A stretch of DNA of 64,000 bases, taken from positions 5,051,800-5,115,799 of the forward strand of contig NZ_CP037920.1 in NCBI RefSeq assembly GCF_007748195.1, read 5' to 3'. Of the stretch, positions 7,990 through 16,166 are shown piece by piece; position 1 is the stretch's first letter; every line of letters begins with the position of its first letter. Under the pieces are notes generated by a model. It did not search any database. It saw only the letters and a program-made list of their open reading frames with translations, and was not told the DNA's origin. The position numbers were made by a program, and so were the translations under genes. This DNA comes from Gimesia aquarii (GTDB taxonomy: Bacteria; Planctomycetota; Planctomycetia; Planctomycetales; Planctomycetaceae).

Positions 7990-9720
7990 TCAATCTCCAT
8001 ACTGTTGTTTTGATGATCTAGTTAGTTCCAGGGCTTCGTCAGCTCTCTTTTTGGCGATGTTTGCATGCTTCATGGCCTCTTCCGCACATTTTTTGGCCAG
8101 TTCCGCCTTATTCTTGACTTCATTTGCAGAACTCTTTGCTTTTTCCGCTTTCTCATAGGCTTCGTCTACGTCCTCACACTTTTCAGCCAATTCCTTGGCA
8201 TCCTTGGCAGCCCCCATAGCGTCGCAAGCTTCTCTAATAGCGTCTGCAGCTGTATTTCTTGCGTCATCAGCTTTCGTCTTGGCACAATTTGCAACTTGTT
8301 TGGCCTCACCGGCCAGTTGCTTGGCTTTATCACTGGGACAATGACCAAGTGCTTCATCAGCGGTCTCAATTGCATTGTTCGCAATACAATCAACCTCATT
8401 AGCGATTGGTTCTACCTTTTTTGCCAATTCATCAGCGTAGATACTTGTCTTCAGTGCTACCTCAGCAGTCTTCAAGGCATTGCTACAATCGCATGGGCCT
8501 ACTTCTAAGGGGATAAGATCGTACGCGATTTTGGCGAGCGTTCCTGCATCCTTGGAAATGAACTTATTCAAATCCTCGATTCGCTTTTTTTGGGCATCCA
8601 ATGCTGCCTGTGCTTTCGCCATCGCTTCCTGAGCTTTAAGGTAACGGTGTTTAGTCAAACAGCAAATAAGTTCGTAATACTCGCTCGGATCAACAATATA
8701 TGGTTGAGTTCCGATGAGTCGATCACGAATGCTCGGCTCTCCTACATTCACATTGCAACAATCAATTGGCTGCCCCTCGTCGCAACACAAATGCGCATAT
8801 AAATCGTAAAATTCCTTTTGAATAACGGTGGGTTTCTTACCATCAGGCCACTTTTTGTTGTTCTTGTCTCTTGGACGAATGGCAAAATGTAACGGTAGTA
8901 ATTGCACGAAGATGTCATAAACAATGTGTGTCGTGCGCGAGCACCATTCATCATTACACTTTTTAATCAACTCTGAATTCGCTTGTAATAAATCCTTGAG
9001 ACTTTTATTTGGATTCATCCACGCCTGCAAGACATTAGAAACAAGTTCATACGTTCGATTCTTCTGAGCTAAATCGCGCTCAAGCCAATGCAAAAGGTCA
9101 TAATGGTTCTTTGCAAGTTCCTTGGAAAACTGCCGATAATTTGGATCATCATTGAGGTAAGATTGATATTGCTCACATTTGGTCTTTTCTTCAGAACACG
9201 TGTCTGACACGTTCTTGCGCTCACAACAATGACAGTAGTTCAATGGATCACCATTCAGTTCTTGCGCAACAAAATACAATTCGTTAAGCAAGGGACAGAT
9301 GTAACACTCGATGATACATTTCCAATTTGGAATACATTCAACTTTATTAAGCAATTTTTGGATATCCTTATCCTGCTCCTCCCACAACAGAATAAAAGAC
9401 TTGTGAGCTTCCGTGGTGTAATCTTTAATCGCGGTCTCAGCAGACTTCTGAATTGCCTCAAGTTCCTTCTTCGCTTTTTCAGCGCTTTTAGCCTTGTTGA
9501 TGGTCTCTACTTCTTTAGCTATTGCATCAACAAGGCACTTCTCACGTTCGAGAGGCGTCTTTACATCGTTGCAACCTTTAGTCCTTTTGAAATCAACTTT
9601 GAATTTCTCTCGCCACAACTTGGGCGCCTCAGTCTCATCCAATGCACATGCTTTTTCATGTGAATTATCACATTTGTCCATCGAATTTGTATCTGCAGTA
9701 TTATTCATATCGTGGGTCAT
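7990..9720 (-). CDS. Cysteine-rich coiled-coil protein inside eCIS operon, unknown
   Basis: 576 residues. No known domain is recognised. The N-terminal two thirds hold CC, CxC and CxxC clusters ('YCHCCERK', 'LCCDEGQPIDCCN', 'VGPCDCSN'); about 28 cysteines in all. The last ~170 residues are Ala/Lys/Glu heptad-like helix ('AELAKKCAEEAMKHANIAKK') with cysteines every 15-25 residues. There is no signal peptide or membrane segment. AGGAG stands nine bases before the ATG. Lying between the cap-side genes and the sheath gene, it could be a structural component (tape measure-like helix, surface decoration) or a metal- or disulfide-stabilised cargo. The protein reads intact, so it is probably functional. 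Confidence 0.85.
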   Translation of the reverse strand: MTHDMNNTADTNSMDKCDNSHEKACALDETEAPKLWREKFKVDFKRTKGCNDVKTPLEREKCLVDAIAKEVETINKAKSAEKAKKELEAIQKSAETAIKDYTTEAHKSFILLWEEQDKDIQKLLNKVECIPNWKCIIECYICPLLNELYFVAQELNGDPLNYCHCCERKNVSDTCSEEKTKCEQYQSYLNDDPNYRQFSKELAKNHYDLLHWLERDLAQKNRTYELVSNVLQAWMNPNKSLKDLLQANSELIKKCNDEWCSRTTHIVYDIFVQLLPLHFAIRPRDKNNKKWPDGKKPTVIQKEFYDLYAHLCCDEGQPIDCCNVNVGEPSIRDRLIGTQPYIVDPSEYYELICCLTKHRYLKAQEAMAKAQAALDAQKKRIEDLNKFISKDAGTLAKIAYDLIPLEVGPCDCSNALKTAEVALKTSIYADELAKKVEPIANEVDCIANNAIETADEALGHCPSDKAKQLAGEAKQVANCAKTKADDARNTAADAIREACDAMGAAKDAKELAEKCEDVDEAYEKAEKAKSSANEVKNKAELAKKCAEEAMKHANIAKKRADEALELTRSSKQQYGD

Positions 9721-9745
9721 TTTGCGGTTCTCCTGCGATTGAGGC

Positions 9746-10414
9746 TCATGAGTTCAATTCGTCCCATATAAAAGTTTGATCGTTCATGGATGTTGGTCGA
9801 GTTACCTTACCGAGTGAAACAGTGAATTTTTCAGAGTGGCGTTGTTCAGATTTCCAGTTCACCTGCAGACGAACAATCATCAAACCTTCGAACAGTTGCG
9901 GTGATTGCGTCGGCGTTAACCGTAGCACGGCCACGAAATCACCATTCGCATTCGAATGTGATTCAGTGGATGCCCCAAACCAGCCGTGTTCTTCATCTTT
10001 CCATTGCAGAAGAATTACAGCATCGGTGATGGGCTCGCGATCGGTTCTAGCTCTGATGACAGTTCCGACTAAACCCGTAACTCCGTCAGAAAACGGATAA
10101 TTGACCGTTGGTGAAAGTACAACAGACTTCAGCGGCCTCGCTGGAGGAAGCCCTTGCATCTCAGCCGCTGACAGTTCAATTGGCGTAAATGGACGGTGCC
10201 CCGGATCAATCGTGATTTTTTGAAGATTCTCATCGTTCTCAGCGTGCCAAACGAAAATCCCACTTTGTGTCAAAAATGGTTCAGATTTAAGACCGATAGC
10301 AGCAATTTTAAAACCTCGATACACTTGCTTGAGCGTTACGGGATCAAGTAGTTCAACACCAAATAGCACATCATGATGAAACACGACATCAAGCTTCATT
10401 TGTAATCGATTCAT
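9746..10414 (-). CDS. eCIS-linked protein with Ig-like/regulatory fold, unknown
   Basis: 222 residues. The first ~75 residues ('LDVVFHHDVLFGVELLDPVT') look like a small beta domain; residues about 110-190 ('GLVGTVIRARTDREPITDAV', 'SNANGDFVAVLRL') resemble the carboxypeptidase-regulatory or transthyretin-like beta sandwich. No signal peptide is seen, so it is probably cytosolic and part of the particle. It is coupled to the DUF4255 gene by an ATGA overlap (10411-10414), which suggests a role at the cap end of the tail. I know similar unannotated genes next to DUF4255 in other eCIS loci, but no assigned function. Confidence 0.78.
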   Translation of the reverse strand: MNRLQMKLDVVFHHDVLFGVELLDPVTLKQVYRGFKIAAIGLKSEPFLTQSGIFVWHAENDENLQKITIDPGHRPFTPIELSAAEMQGLPPARPLKSVVLSPTVNYPFSDGVTGLVGTVIRARTDREPITDAVILLQWKDEEHGWFGASTESHSNANGDFVAVLRLTPTQSPQLFEGLMIVRLQVNWKSEQRHSEKFTVSLGKVTRPTSMNDQTFIWDELNS

Positions 10415-10983
10415 CGCAAGACCTCCGTTACTTTGGTCCCGGACCGAAATTCGCCATCAATCACTGGAGTACCATTCGTTTCAGGTTGTGCGGGATCAAT
10501 CCAAACAGGTGACGCGAGATAAGCAATCGTGGTTCGATAATCGACGTTGGGGAATAACGCCCACAGACGAGAAATCTCCTCTGTAGAAAGTGGGTCAAGA
10601 GTTGTACGCACCAACTCATGATTAACGGCTTCGCCTTTAAGTTCAGGATCGGCTTGCAGTGCCTGAATAACGATTCCCAGAGATGTAAGAGGAGTTGAGC
10701 TCGTCGCGGACCCCGCAGTGATCATGTAGTAGAGGTCAAGTGACAAAGATGTCCTGAACACATCCACGCGTGTTGGTGTGTCCGAAGGCACACGACGTTC
10801 AGAGTTACGCAGGCTTGCGTTCGGCGCCAGTCGATAGAGAAATAATGTCAGCGGCGCCGAACTTGAATTCGGGTCAGTCACTGGACCGACAAAAACGTTG
10901 CCCGGAATGTCGTTGGCCAATAAGGCTGCATCCAACCGCTTGCGCAGCGCTATAGTGACGAGGTTAATTGCGTCGTGTTTCAT
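10411..10983 (-). CDS. Tail cap/terminator protein, DUF4255 (Afp16/Pvc16-like)
   Basis: 190 residues of DUF4255: 'INLVTIALRKRLDAALLAND', 'LTLFLYRLAPNASLRNSERR' and 'VDVFRTSLSLDLYYMITA' are the core blocks. Afp16-type proteins end the growing tube and sheath and set final tail length. The length fits the family. It overlaps the AAA+ gene upstream (10980-10983) and the unknown gene downstream (10411-10414), each by four bases, so cap, ATPase and the next protein are made together. Confidence 0.92.
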   Translation of the reverse strand: MKHDAINLVTIALRKRLDAALLANDIPGNVFVGPVTDPNSSSAPLTLFLYRLAPNASLRNSERRVPSDTPTRVDVFRTSLSLDLYYMITAGSATSSTPLTSLGIVIQALQADPELKGEAVNHELVRTTLDPLSTEEISRLWALFPNVDYRTTIAYLASPVWIDPAQPETNGTPVIDGEFRSGTKVTEVLR

Positions 10984-13118
10984 GCTGCTCTCCTGTCTAA
11001 ATTGAGTTCCACAGGAGGTAGACCTAACTTGGCAAATTCCGCCTTGGCTGCATCAGCAATGTGTGACAAGTGAATCAACCTGTTTTCAGCAGCGGCGCTA
11101 AAAGCGGCGCGAATCGTAATTTGACGAATATGCCCCCCGGTCAAATCAATCTTGCGGGAAAGCTGGCGAAAATCAGCCGCTTCTAGAGCGTGTGCCTTAG
11201 ATGGCAAACAGAGCTTCCAAATTTGCTCACGCGCTGCAGCATCGGGACGCGGAAAATCTATGATAAATCGAAGGCGACGCAGGAATGCCGAGTCCAGATT
11301 CTGTCTCAAGTTTGTTGTGAGAATTGCGAGTCCGTCATATTCTTCCATGCGCTGCAAAACATAAGCGACCTCGATATTCGCATACCGATCGTGTGCGTCT
11401 TTAACTTCACTTCGTTTCCCAAGTAACGCCTCGGCTTCGTCAAATAGAAGTGCGGATCCTGAACGCTCAGCATCGCTGAATATCCGATCAATATTCTTTT
11501 CTGTATCACCAATATACTTGCTTACAATTCGTGAGAGATCGACACGTAGAAGCTGAACTCCAAGTTCGTTGGCGATGCCCTGTGCGGCCATCGTTTTACC
11601 TGTTCCACTGGGACCGAACAACAAAGCAGTTACACCACGGCCATAAGGAAGTTGATCACGAAAACGCCATTCATCGAGAACTTTCGAAGTCAGTTCAACG
11701 TGGTTGACGATTTCTCTGAGCTGACTCTTCCTGTCTTCAGGTAGAACGACATCGTCCAAATGAAAGCATGGTTCAATTCGTTCAGAAAGACGCGACAAAC
11801 CTTCGACCGCAACGTCCTGACATGCCGATTTAAACCGCTGAATATATTCTTGATTGATCTTAAACGCCACGGGGCGACTTTGAGCAAGTCGCATGGCTTC
11901 TTCGAGTTTGCTTATAGTGAGCGCATAGCGACCGAAGATGCTCTCTGCCTCCTCGTTGGTGAGTTCGGCATCAGCCATCTGAGCGGCGCAACGGACCAAA
12001 CCAATGCAATTCGACCGTGACAATGGAGGAGCATGAAAGAAGCAGAGTTTTACAGAGTTGAGTGGGCCGGCGAGGGAGGTGAATTCGCGACAAATCACAA
12101 CTGCGGTGCATTTGGTGCGGCTCAAAGTAATCATGAATTCAACCAGACGGTCGTCAATTCCCAATGCTTCTTCCATTGCGATGTCAACGACGACCGGAAT
12201 ACCCGTGAATCGAGACATTCTTCCGATAAGTCGCGCACAATGCTCAACATCACCGGCGTCAACATTATCAAACCGCTTCGGCTCGATGCGAATCCATTCA
12301 AAACACAGTTCGGATGAACCAAATTCCAAAAGTGACCGCCACGCGTCAAAATGATCACCGGTAAGTACTACCCAGCATTTTCTCAACAGGCTTTCACAAA
12401 CATACTTCTTTACCGATTTGCTCCAATATTGTTCAAGTACCTTTCTCCCCGGCCAGGGATATGTTCGAATCATACCGCATATACGAGTATCTGCTGCTAA
12501 TGCCTTTTGATCACCCAGCAACCAACGGGCAAAATACGGATCGATTCGCAAAGGTTCATCAGCAGAAACCAGCGAGTTCTCAAAAACCAATTCTTGCCAA
12601 AGTACACTCTTCGATATCGAAACACGATTTTCTGCATCAAAGCCCAACAAATCACAATACAAAGCAATGGTGCCAACCCTCTGATTCATATCATCGAGCA
12701 AATACCCCATACTTCGTTGGAAACGGTCATCAAGCTCGGGAGCTAATGCAAGAACAAAAAACTTAAACTCAAAGAACTCAAGACTAAATGCGCGAATGAC
12801 GGCTGCGAGAGGCTCACAACTCTGATCGGAGTTAGTAAACGAACACTCCAATATCTTATCCGCTTTTTCTAAGACCTTATCCACCTTTGAATGGTTGTTA
12901 TGGGACTGGTTTGAAATGGAAAACGAACTCAAAATGGTTTGTTTCGTCAGAGCGACTCCCTTAATGTCGCCGTCATCATCCGGACAACGTTTAATGGCGT
13001 CGCACAAAATCACATTCAGCCAATCAATCACAGCAAAATGCAAGCCTCCCGGTGCGCATACTCCAAGCACAGGTGTTTTTGCTTCTGCGTTCTGATTCTG
13101 CATGAGATTGTTAGCCAT
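10980..13118 (-). CDS. eCIS AAA+ ATPase (Afp15/Pvc15-like)
   Basis: 712 residues. The C-terminal AAA+ module has Walker A 'LLFGPSGTGKTMAA' near residue 500, Walker B 'ALLFDEAEALLG' near 556, sensor 1 with 'ILTTNLRQNLD' and the arginine finger 'AFLRRLRF' near 610. The first ~450 residues are a large family-specific region. Afp15-type ATPases are needed to assemble or stabilise the tail and are the most conserved enzyme of eCIS loci. It is the first recognised gene of the operon; an 84-base gap separates it from an unrelated-looking upstream gene on the same strand, and only a weak AAGA ribosome site is seen. Confidence 0.93.
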   Translation of the reverse strand: MANNLMQNQNAEAKTPVLGVCAPGGLHFAVIDWLNVILCDAIKRCPDDDGDIKGVALTKQTILSSFSISNQSHNNHSKVDKVLEKADKILECSFTNSDQSCEPLAAVIRAFSLEFFEFKFFVLALAPELDDRFQRSMGYLLDDMNQRVGTIALYCDLLGFDAENRVSISKSVLWQELVFENSLVSADEPLRIDPYFARWLLGDQKALAADTRICGMIRTYPWPGRKVLEQYWSKSVKKYVCESLLRKCWVVLTGDHFDAWRSLLEFGSSELCFEWIRIEPKRFDNVDAGDVEHCARLIGRMSRFTGIPVVVDIAMEEALGIDDRLVEFMITLSRTKCTAVVICREFTSLAGPLNSVKLCFFHAPPLSRSNCIGLVRCAAQMADAELTNEEAESIFGRYALTISKLEEAMRLAQSRPVAFKINQEYIQRFKSACQDVAVEGLSRLSERIEPCFHLDDVVLPEDRKSQLREIVNHVELTSKVLDEWRFRDQLPYGRGVTALLFGPSGTGKTMAAQGIANELGVQLLRVDLSRIVSKYIGDTEKNIDRIFSDAERSGSALLFDEAEALLGKRSEVKDAHDRYANIEVAYVLQRMEEYDGLAILTTNLRQNLDSAFLRRLRFIIDFPRPDAAAREQIWKLCLPSKAHALEAADFRQLSRKIDLTGGHIRQITIRAAFSAAAENRLIHLSHIADAAKAEFAKLGLPPVELNLDRRAA

Positions 13119-13201
13119 TCTTACACTTGCGTAGGTTCAGATCTTGAAACGTGTCGAGAAAGTCCTTAAGATTTGGGTTATGAATTACGTTACGAACCTA
13201 A

Positions 13202-13639
13202 CTAATCACCCTCCATTTCAACCTGAAGAACGGTGAAATTAGAGTCTGTGCTACCAAACACCTCCACTAACCTAGGGTTGTCCATGTAAACCTGAGCATC
13301 ACCACCACTAGCTACAGGTATGATAAAGGTAGAGCAAATGAGCTTTCTTTCTCGTCCTGTGCCTATCGGCTTCATGTTGAGCCGATTTCCAAATCCCTCT
13401 AAGGACTTTTGGTCGTTGCTCCATAGAACACAATGCGGTTCGCCCCAATCGGAAACATCCCCGTAGCTAATCTCAGCAAACTCATTATCGTCGACGCGAG
13501 AACGAGTGATGCAGTTGATTTCTAACTCACGAATATCGTTACAAATCGCATTCAGCATGTAGGCAACTGCTTTACCTGAATCAGTCTCAATGCTCCAAAG
13601 ATCTTTCGACGAATCATCTTCCACCATCCGGTTAAGCAT
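13202..13639 (-). CDS. Hypothetical protein upstream of the eCIS operon
   Basis: 145 residues, not recognised. It is an acidic soluble protein with no signal peptide, membrane segment or known motif; 'GKAVAYMLNAICNDIRELE' is a likely helix and 'RKLICSTFIIPVASGGDAQ' a likely strand pair. AAAGAGA precedes the ATG at 13639. It shares the strand of the eCIS operon and ends 83 bases before the ATPase start, so it may be co-transcribed with it, but no coupling is seen. Its composition is coding-like and the frame is clean. Confidence 0.55.
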   Translation of the reverse strand: MLNRMVEDDSSKDLWSIETDSGKAVAYMLNAICNDIRELEINCITRSRVDDNEFAEISYGDVSDWGEPHCVLWSNDQKSLEGFGNRLNMKPIGTGRERKLICSTFIIPVASGGDAQVYMDNPRLVEVFGSTDSNFTVLQVEMEGD

Positions 13640-14144
13640 ATTTTGTCTCTTTTAGGCTGGCTGGGGTTCTGGCACAAGAATGTGTAATTACATACTTTAA
13701 TAATGCTATTTATAGGTCGGTTTAATAAAATAACATGAGTTAAAGAATTCAGACATCATGATAAGAGGCCGAGAAAATAGAGATACGGAATCACTTAGGA
13801 ATAGAAACAGCATGACTGGGAAGACTCTGTGAACGAAATAGAAGAATTCGCATGGACTCCTAGGCTTCTGACTCCTTTTCTCAACGGAATAGTCCACTAA
13901 TGGATGGGCAGTTCATCTGGGTATAGCCATTCGTCACATACCAAAGTCCAAAAACCTTTGCTGCGTTAGCTATTTAGGAATGCAACAGGAAGCCAAGCGT
14001 TCCCATTCACTTCCCTAGGAAATGTGAAATAGCAGAACGTGCTGGCTAAACCCGACATTGTACGCTTTCCACCTGCCCTCAAAGCAAATATCAGCTCTGC
14101 ACTCGTTTATAACGGACTCGCAATCAGCCTGATAGCTGGCCGCC
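13640..14144. other. Gene-poor spacer, 0.5 kb
   Basis: No convincing gene. Short open frames on the minus strand here have unlikely composition and no ribosome site. The AT-rich stretch near 13690-13740 is the most likely place for a promoter reading into the hypothetical gene and perhaps the eCIS operon, but no clear -35/-10 pair could be fixed. Confidence 0.5.
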
Positions 14145-14984
14145 CTAACCATTCTGTCCGACGAATTCCCACGTAACCGCTTCCCCAGTACCATCACCGC
14201 GGAAGTGAATTAACCTATTCTTCTGCTTGCGGTTCAGACACTTGATTGTGTCACTCAATCGTCGTTTCGTGTCCTGCTCTAGCTTTGGTGGTAGTGGATC
14301 ATAAATTCGTGCAGGCCACCCCTCTTCCTCGAAAGTAGTAAGGATGGCCTCCTGGTTCATCGCGGTCCACTTAAAGTGCTTGACAATTATTCCATTGACG
14401 CTAAGCAACCGCCGCTCAGCATCCCATTTTGGTAAGCACTGCATAGATTTTCGAAGTACGCCATTTCTTGCTAACATGTGAACGTCTTCGGTTTTACTTC
14501 CACTCCCTGAATCGTTAGTAGAAGAATAGGAAACTGAGTTATTAGACGCCATGACCTGATAGAGTTCACGCGCGATTGAAACTCCTTCCTCCGTGAGAAT
14601 AAAGCAAGTGCGATCTGAAAACGTCAGATCACCTGTGACTCGGAATGCACGCCCATCATCACCTTCAAGTGTGACTTCTCGTCTGTGTTCGACCAAGCCC
14701 TGCTTAACAAGCCATCGGAAATCATTACGAGTTAATGCTAGTCCAGTCAAGTCGTCGAGTTCGACGGCAAATTCCCAACAGTCAGCGTCGGTCTGTTCAG
14801 AATATTGAAATGCTTCAAGCAGTAGAAGTATAGCCGGATAGATTCTTGGCGGTACTTCCAGCTTGTTTTGGACGTAGTATTGCACGCAGCCCTCCCGTTT
14901 AATGGAAATTCTTCGTTGTTCCCCTAAAGAAGCTAAACGAGACTGGCCTGCTAGAGTCCCCCTTTTACCCAGGATATTGAACAA
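14145..14984 (-). CDS. Planctomycete conserved hypothetical protein
   Basis: 279 residues from a TTG start at 14984; no ATG occurs before the conserved 'VPPRIYPAILLLLEAFQYSE' block, so TTG or a frame extension is needed. The C-terminal third, 'PKWDAERRLLSVNGIIVKHF' and then 'NRKQKNRLIHFRGDGTGEAV', matches a family that I recognise as recurring in planctomycete genomes without assigned function; this end looks like a DNA-binding or winged-helix module, which is only inference. The N-terminal half has helices and a strand-rich insert. Standing alone, it shows no operon partner and no sign of decay. Confidence 0.72.
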   Translation of the reverse strand: MFNILGKRGTLAGQSRLASLGEQRRISIKREGCVQYYVQNKLEVPPRIYPAILLLLEAFQYSEQTDADCWEFAVELDDLTGLALTRNDFRWLVKQGLVEHRREVTLEGDDGRAFRVTGDLTFSDRTCFILTEEGVSIARELYQVMASNNSVSYSSTNDSGSGSKTEDVHMLARNGVLRKSMQCLPKWDAERRLLSVNGIIVKHFKWTAMNQEAILTTFEEEGWPARIYDPLPPKLEQDTKRRLSDTIKCLNRKQKNRLIHFRGDGTGEAVTWEFVGQNG

Positions 14985-15701
14985 GAAATAATATTCAAGT
15001 AAATTTACTCAAAGAATTCTGAAATCATCATCTATCCCCAAACGATGACTAGATACGATTCAGCTACTTCACCTGTGAAGTGAGGAATAGAGTATAAGGC
15101 ACGTAATTGCTAGATTAGTACGAAATCATTGGTAATATTTAAGTTAGCTAGTATATAGAAGAATGACATTTTTTATTTTGCTATCTATTTCTCAGTAAAT
15201 GTTTGATGATGAATTTCAAAAGTTAAATTTCCCTGAAATTCAAGATGCGCCTGAGCATAAAGGCCGTTTTACAAATCTAATAATTATAAGTTCCAATCGT
15301 CTAAAACCATTTCAAGCCATAATTCACTATCCATTAACGTTATAAAGAATGCATCTACTCAACCAACCACATAATTGAGAAAAGAACTAAGGGTATATCG
15401 CTAATCACTCCAAGCCGCTTTCTGATCAAATGATTTCACCATGCGATTCATGCAAATTTCCTCTGTTAATGACTAGATTACCTAGTCAGAACTTTGGAGA
15501 AGCCTTCGAACTTCGAACCTTTAGTCTGCCCACTTGAGAATTCCCCCCACTTATCCCCCCACTAATACGTGTTATCAAAGCAAAAGCAAAGCATTGTTAA
15601 AGCGTGGTTGAAGTAAATGGCCCTGATAAACAGGCCTTTGTGAAGCATAAGCAAAGCATGGTTAAAGCTACTACGGTCTTCGGAACCGGGGGGGCAGAAA
15701 C
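14985..15701. other. AT-rich intergenic region, 0.7 kb
   Basis: No gene is supported. A plus-strand frame at 15604-15876 runs antisense into the MauE-like gene and lacks a ribosome site. The only structure noticed is a 19-bp direct repeat at 15585 and 15650. The region separates two minus-strand transcription units. Confidence 0.5.
15585..15668. repeat. 19-bp direct repeat, 65-bp spacing
   Basis: Copies at 15585-15603 and 15650-15668 share 18 of 19 bases (AGCAAAGCATKGTTAAAGC). They lie just downstream of the MauE-like gene end. Two close copies could be binding sites or simple duplication debris. Confidence 0.5.
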
Positions 15702-16166
15702 TCATTCCAGAGCCTTATTGCTATCGCTAAAAGAAGAGATCGACGAATTGGAAAGTATGCATCCGACCAGTCCAGCTAGAGCGCAAGCCGCTGCAAGTCC
15801 AATCGATGCAAGGCCGATTGGACTTGCAGCGGTTGGAGAGAAACAACCACAGGAAATATCAAGTCCTCTGAAATAAGTGATGATTTGGAGTGTTGTATAT
15901 CCCAGGAATAATATCGTTGCAAATTGGAAAGCCGCCAGCCAGAGACGAGGGAATAACAATAAAATGAGACCGATGGTTAATTGCAGGTAGGGTACAAAAC
16001 CGGCAATGAACATCCCTGTTTTTGAATCTACGATCTGATAGGAGTAGATTGATAAAAGGAACGCATAATTATTTTCTACGTGAAATAGTGAAGATCGAAT
16101 CAGTGTTACCCCAAGTACAACTGCAATCGCCCAAACGAGGTATTTTTTTGGTAATGGGGCCTTCAT
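15702..16166 (-). CDS. MauE/DoxX-like redox membrane protein
   Basis: 154 residues with four predicted membrane helices: 'KKYLVWAIAVVLGVTLIRSS', a pair around residues 48-85 and one at about 115-137. The loop motif 'GLDISCGCFSP' carries a CGC pair found in MauE-like proteins, which relate to DoxX/DoxD and are thought to pass reducing or oxidising equivalents across the membrane for cysteine chemistry. The ATG overlaps the stop of the C39-rhodanese gene (ATGA, 16163-16166), so the two are coupled. The C-terminus is Ser-rich and soluble. An unusual 18-bp inverted repeat is embedded just after the CGC motif. Confidence 0.8.
   Translation of the reverse strand: MKAPLPKKYLVWAIAVVLGVTLIRSSLFHVENNYAFLLSIYSYQIVDSKTGMFIAGFVPYLQLTIGLILLLFPRLWLAAFQFATILFLGYTTLQIITYFRGLDISCGCFSPTAASPIGLASIGLAAACALAGLVGCILSNSSISSFSDSNKALE
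15788..15832. repeat. Perfect 18-bp inverted repeat inside a gene
   Basis: Arms 15788-15805 and 15815-15832 are exact reverse complements with a 9-base loop. It lies within the MauE-like coding sequence, where both arms encode Ala/Ser/Ile/Gly/Leu-rich membrane sequence, so part of the symmetry could come from the repeated 'PIGLA'/'SIGLA' residues. In RNA it would be a very stable hairpin. Confidence 0.9.

Noticed and set aside
8065-8508. 147-residue plus-strand frame with many Phe and Cys
   Set aside because: Antisense of the Ala/Lys-rich coiled coil; the composition is what that helix produces in reverse.
13706-13897. 63-residue minus-strand frame in the spacer
   Set aside because: Hydrophobic and Phe/Ser-rich with no ribosome site or recognisable family; likely chance frame in AT-rich DNA.
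15604-15876. Plus-strand 90-residue frame with internal Ala/Ser/Pro content
   Set aside because: It runs antisense to the MauE-like gene, has no ribosome site, and its sequence only mirrors that gene.
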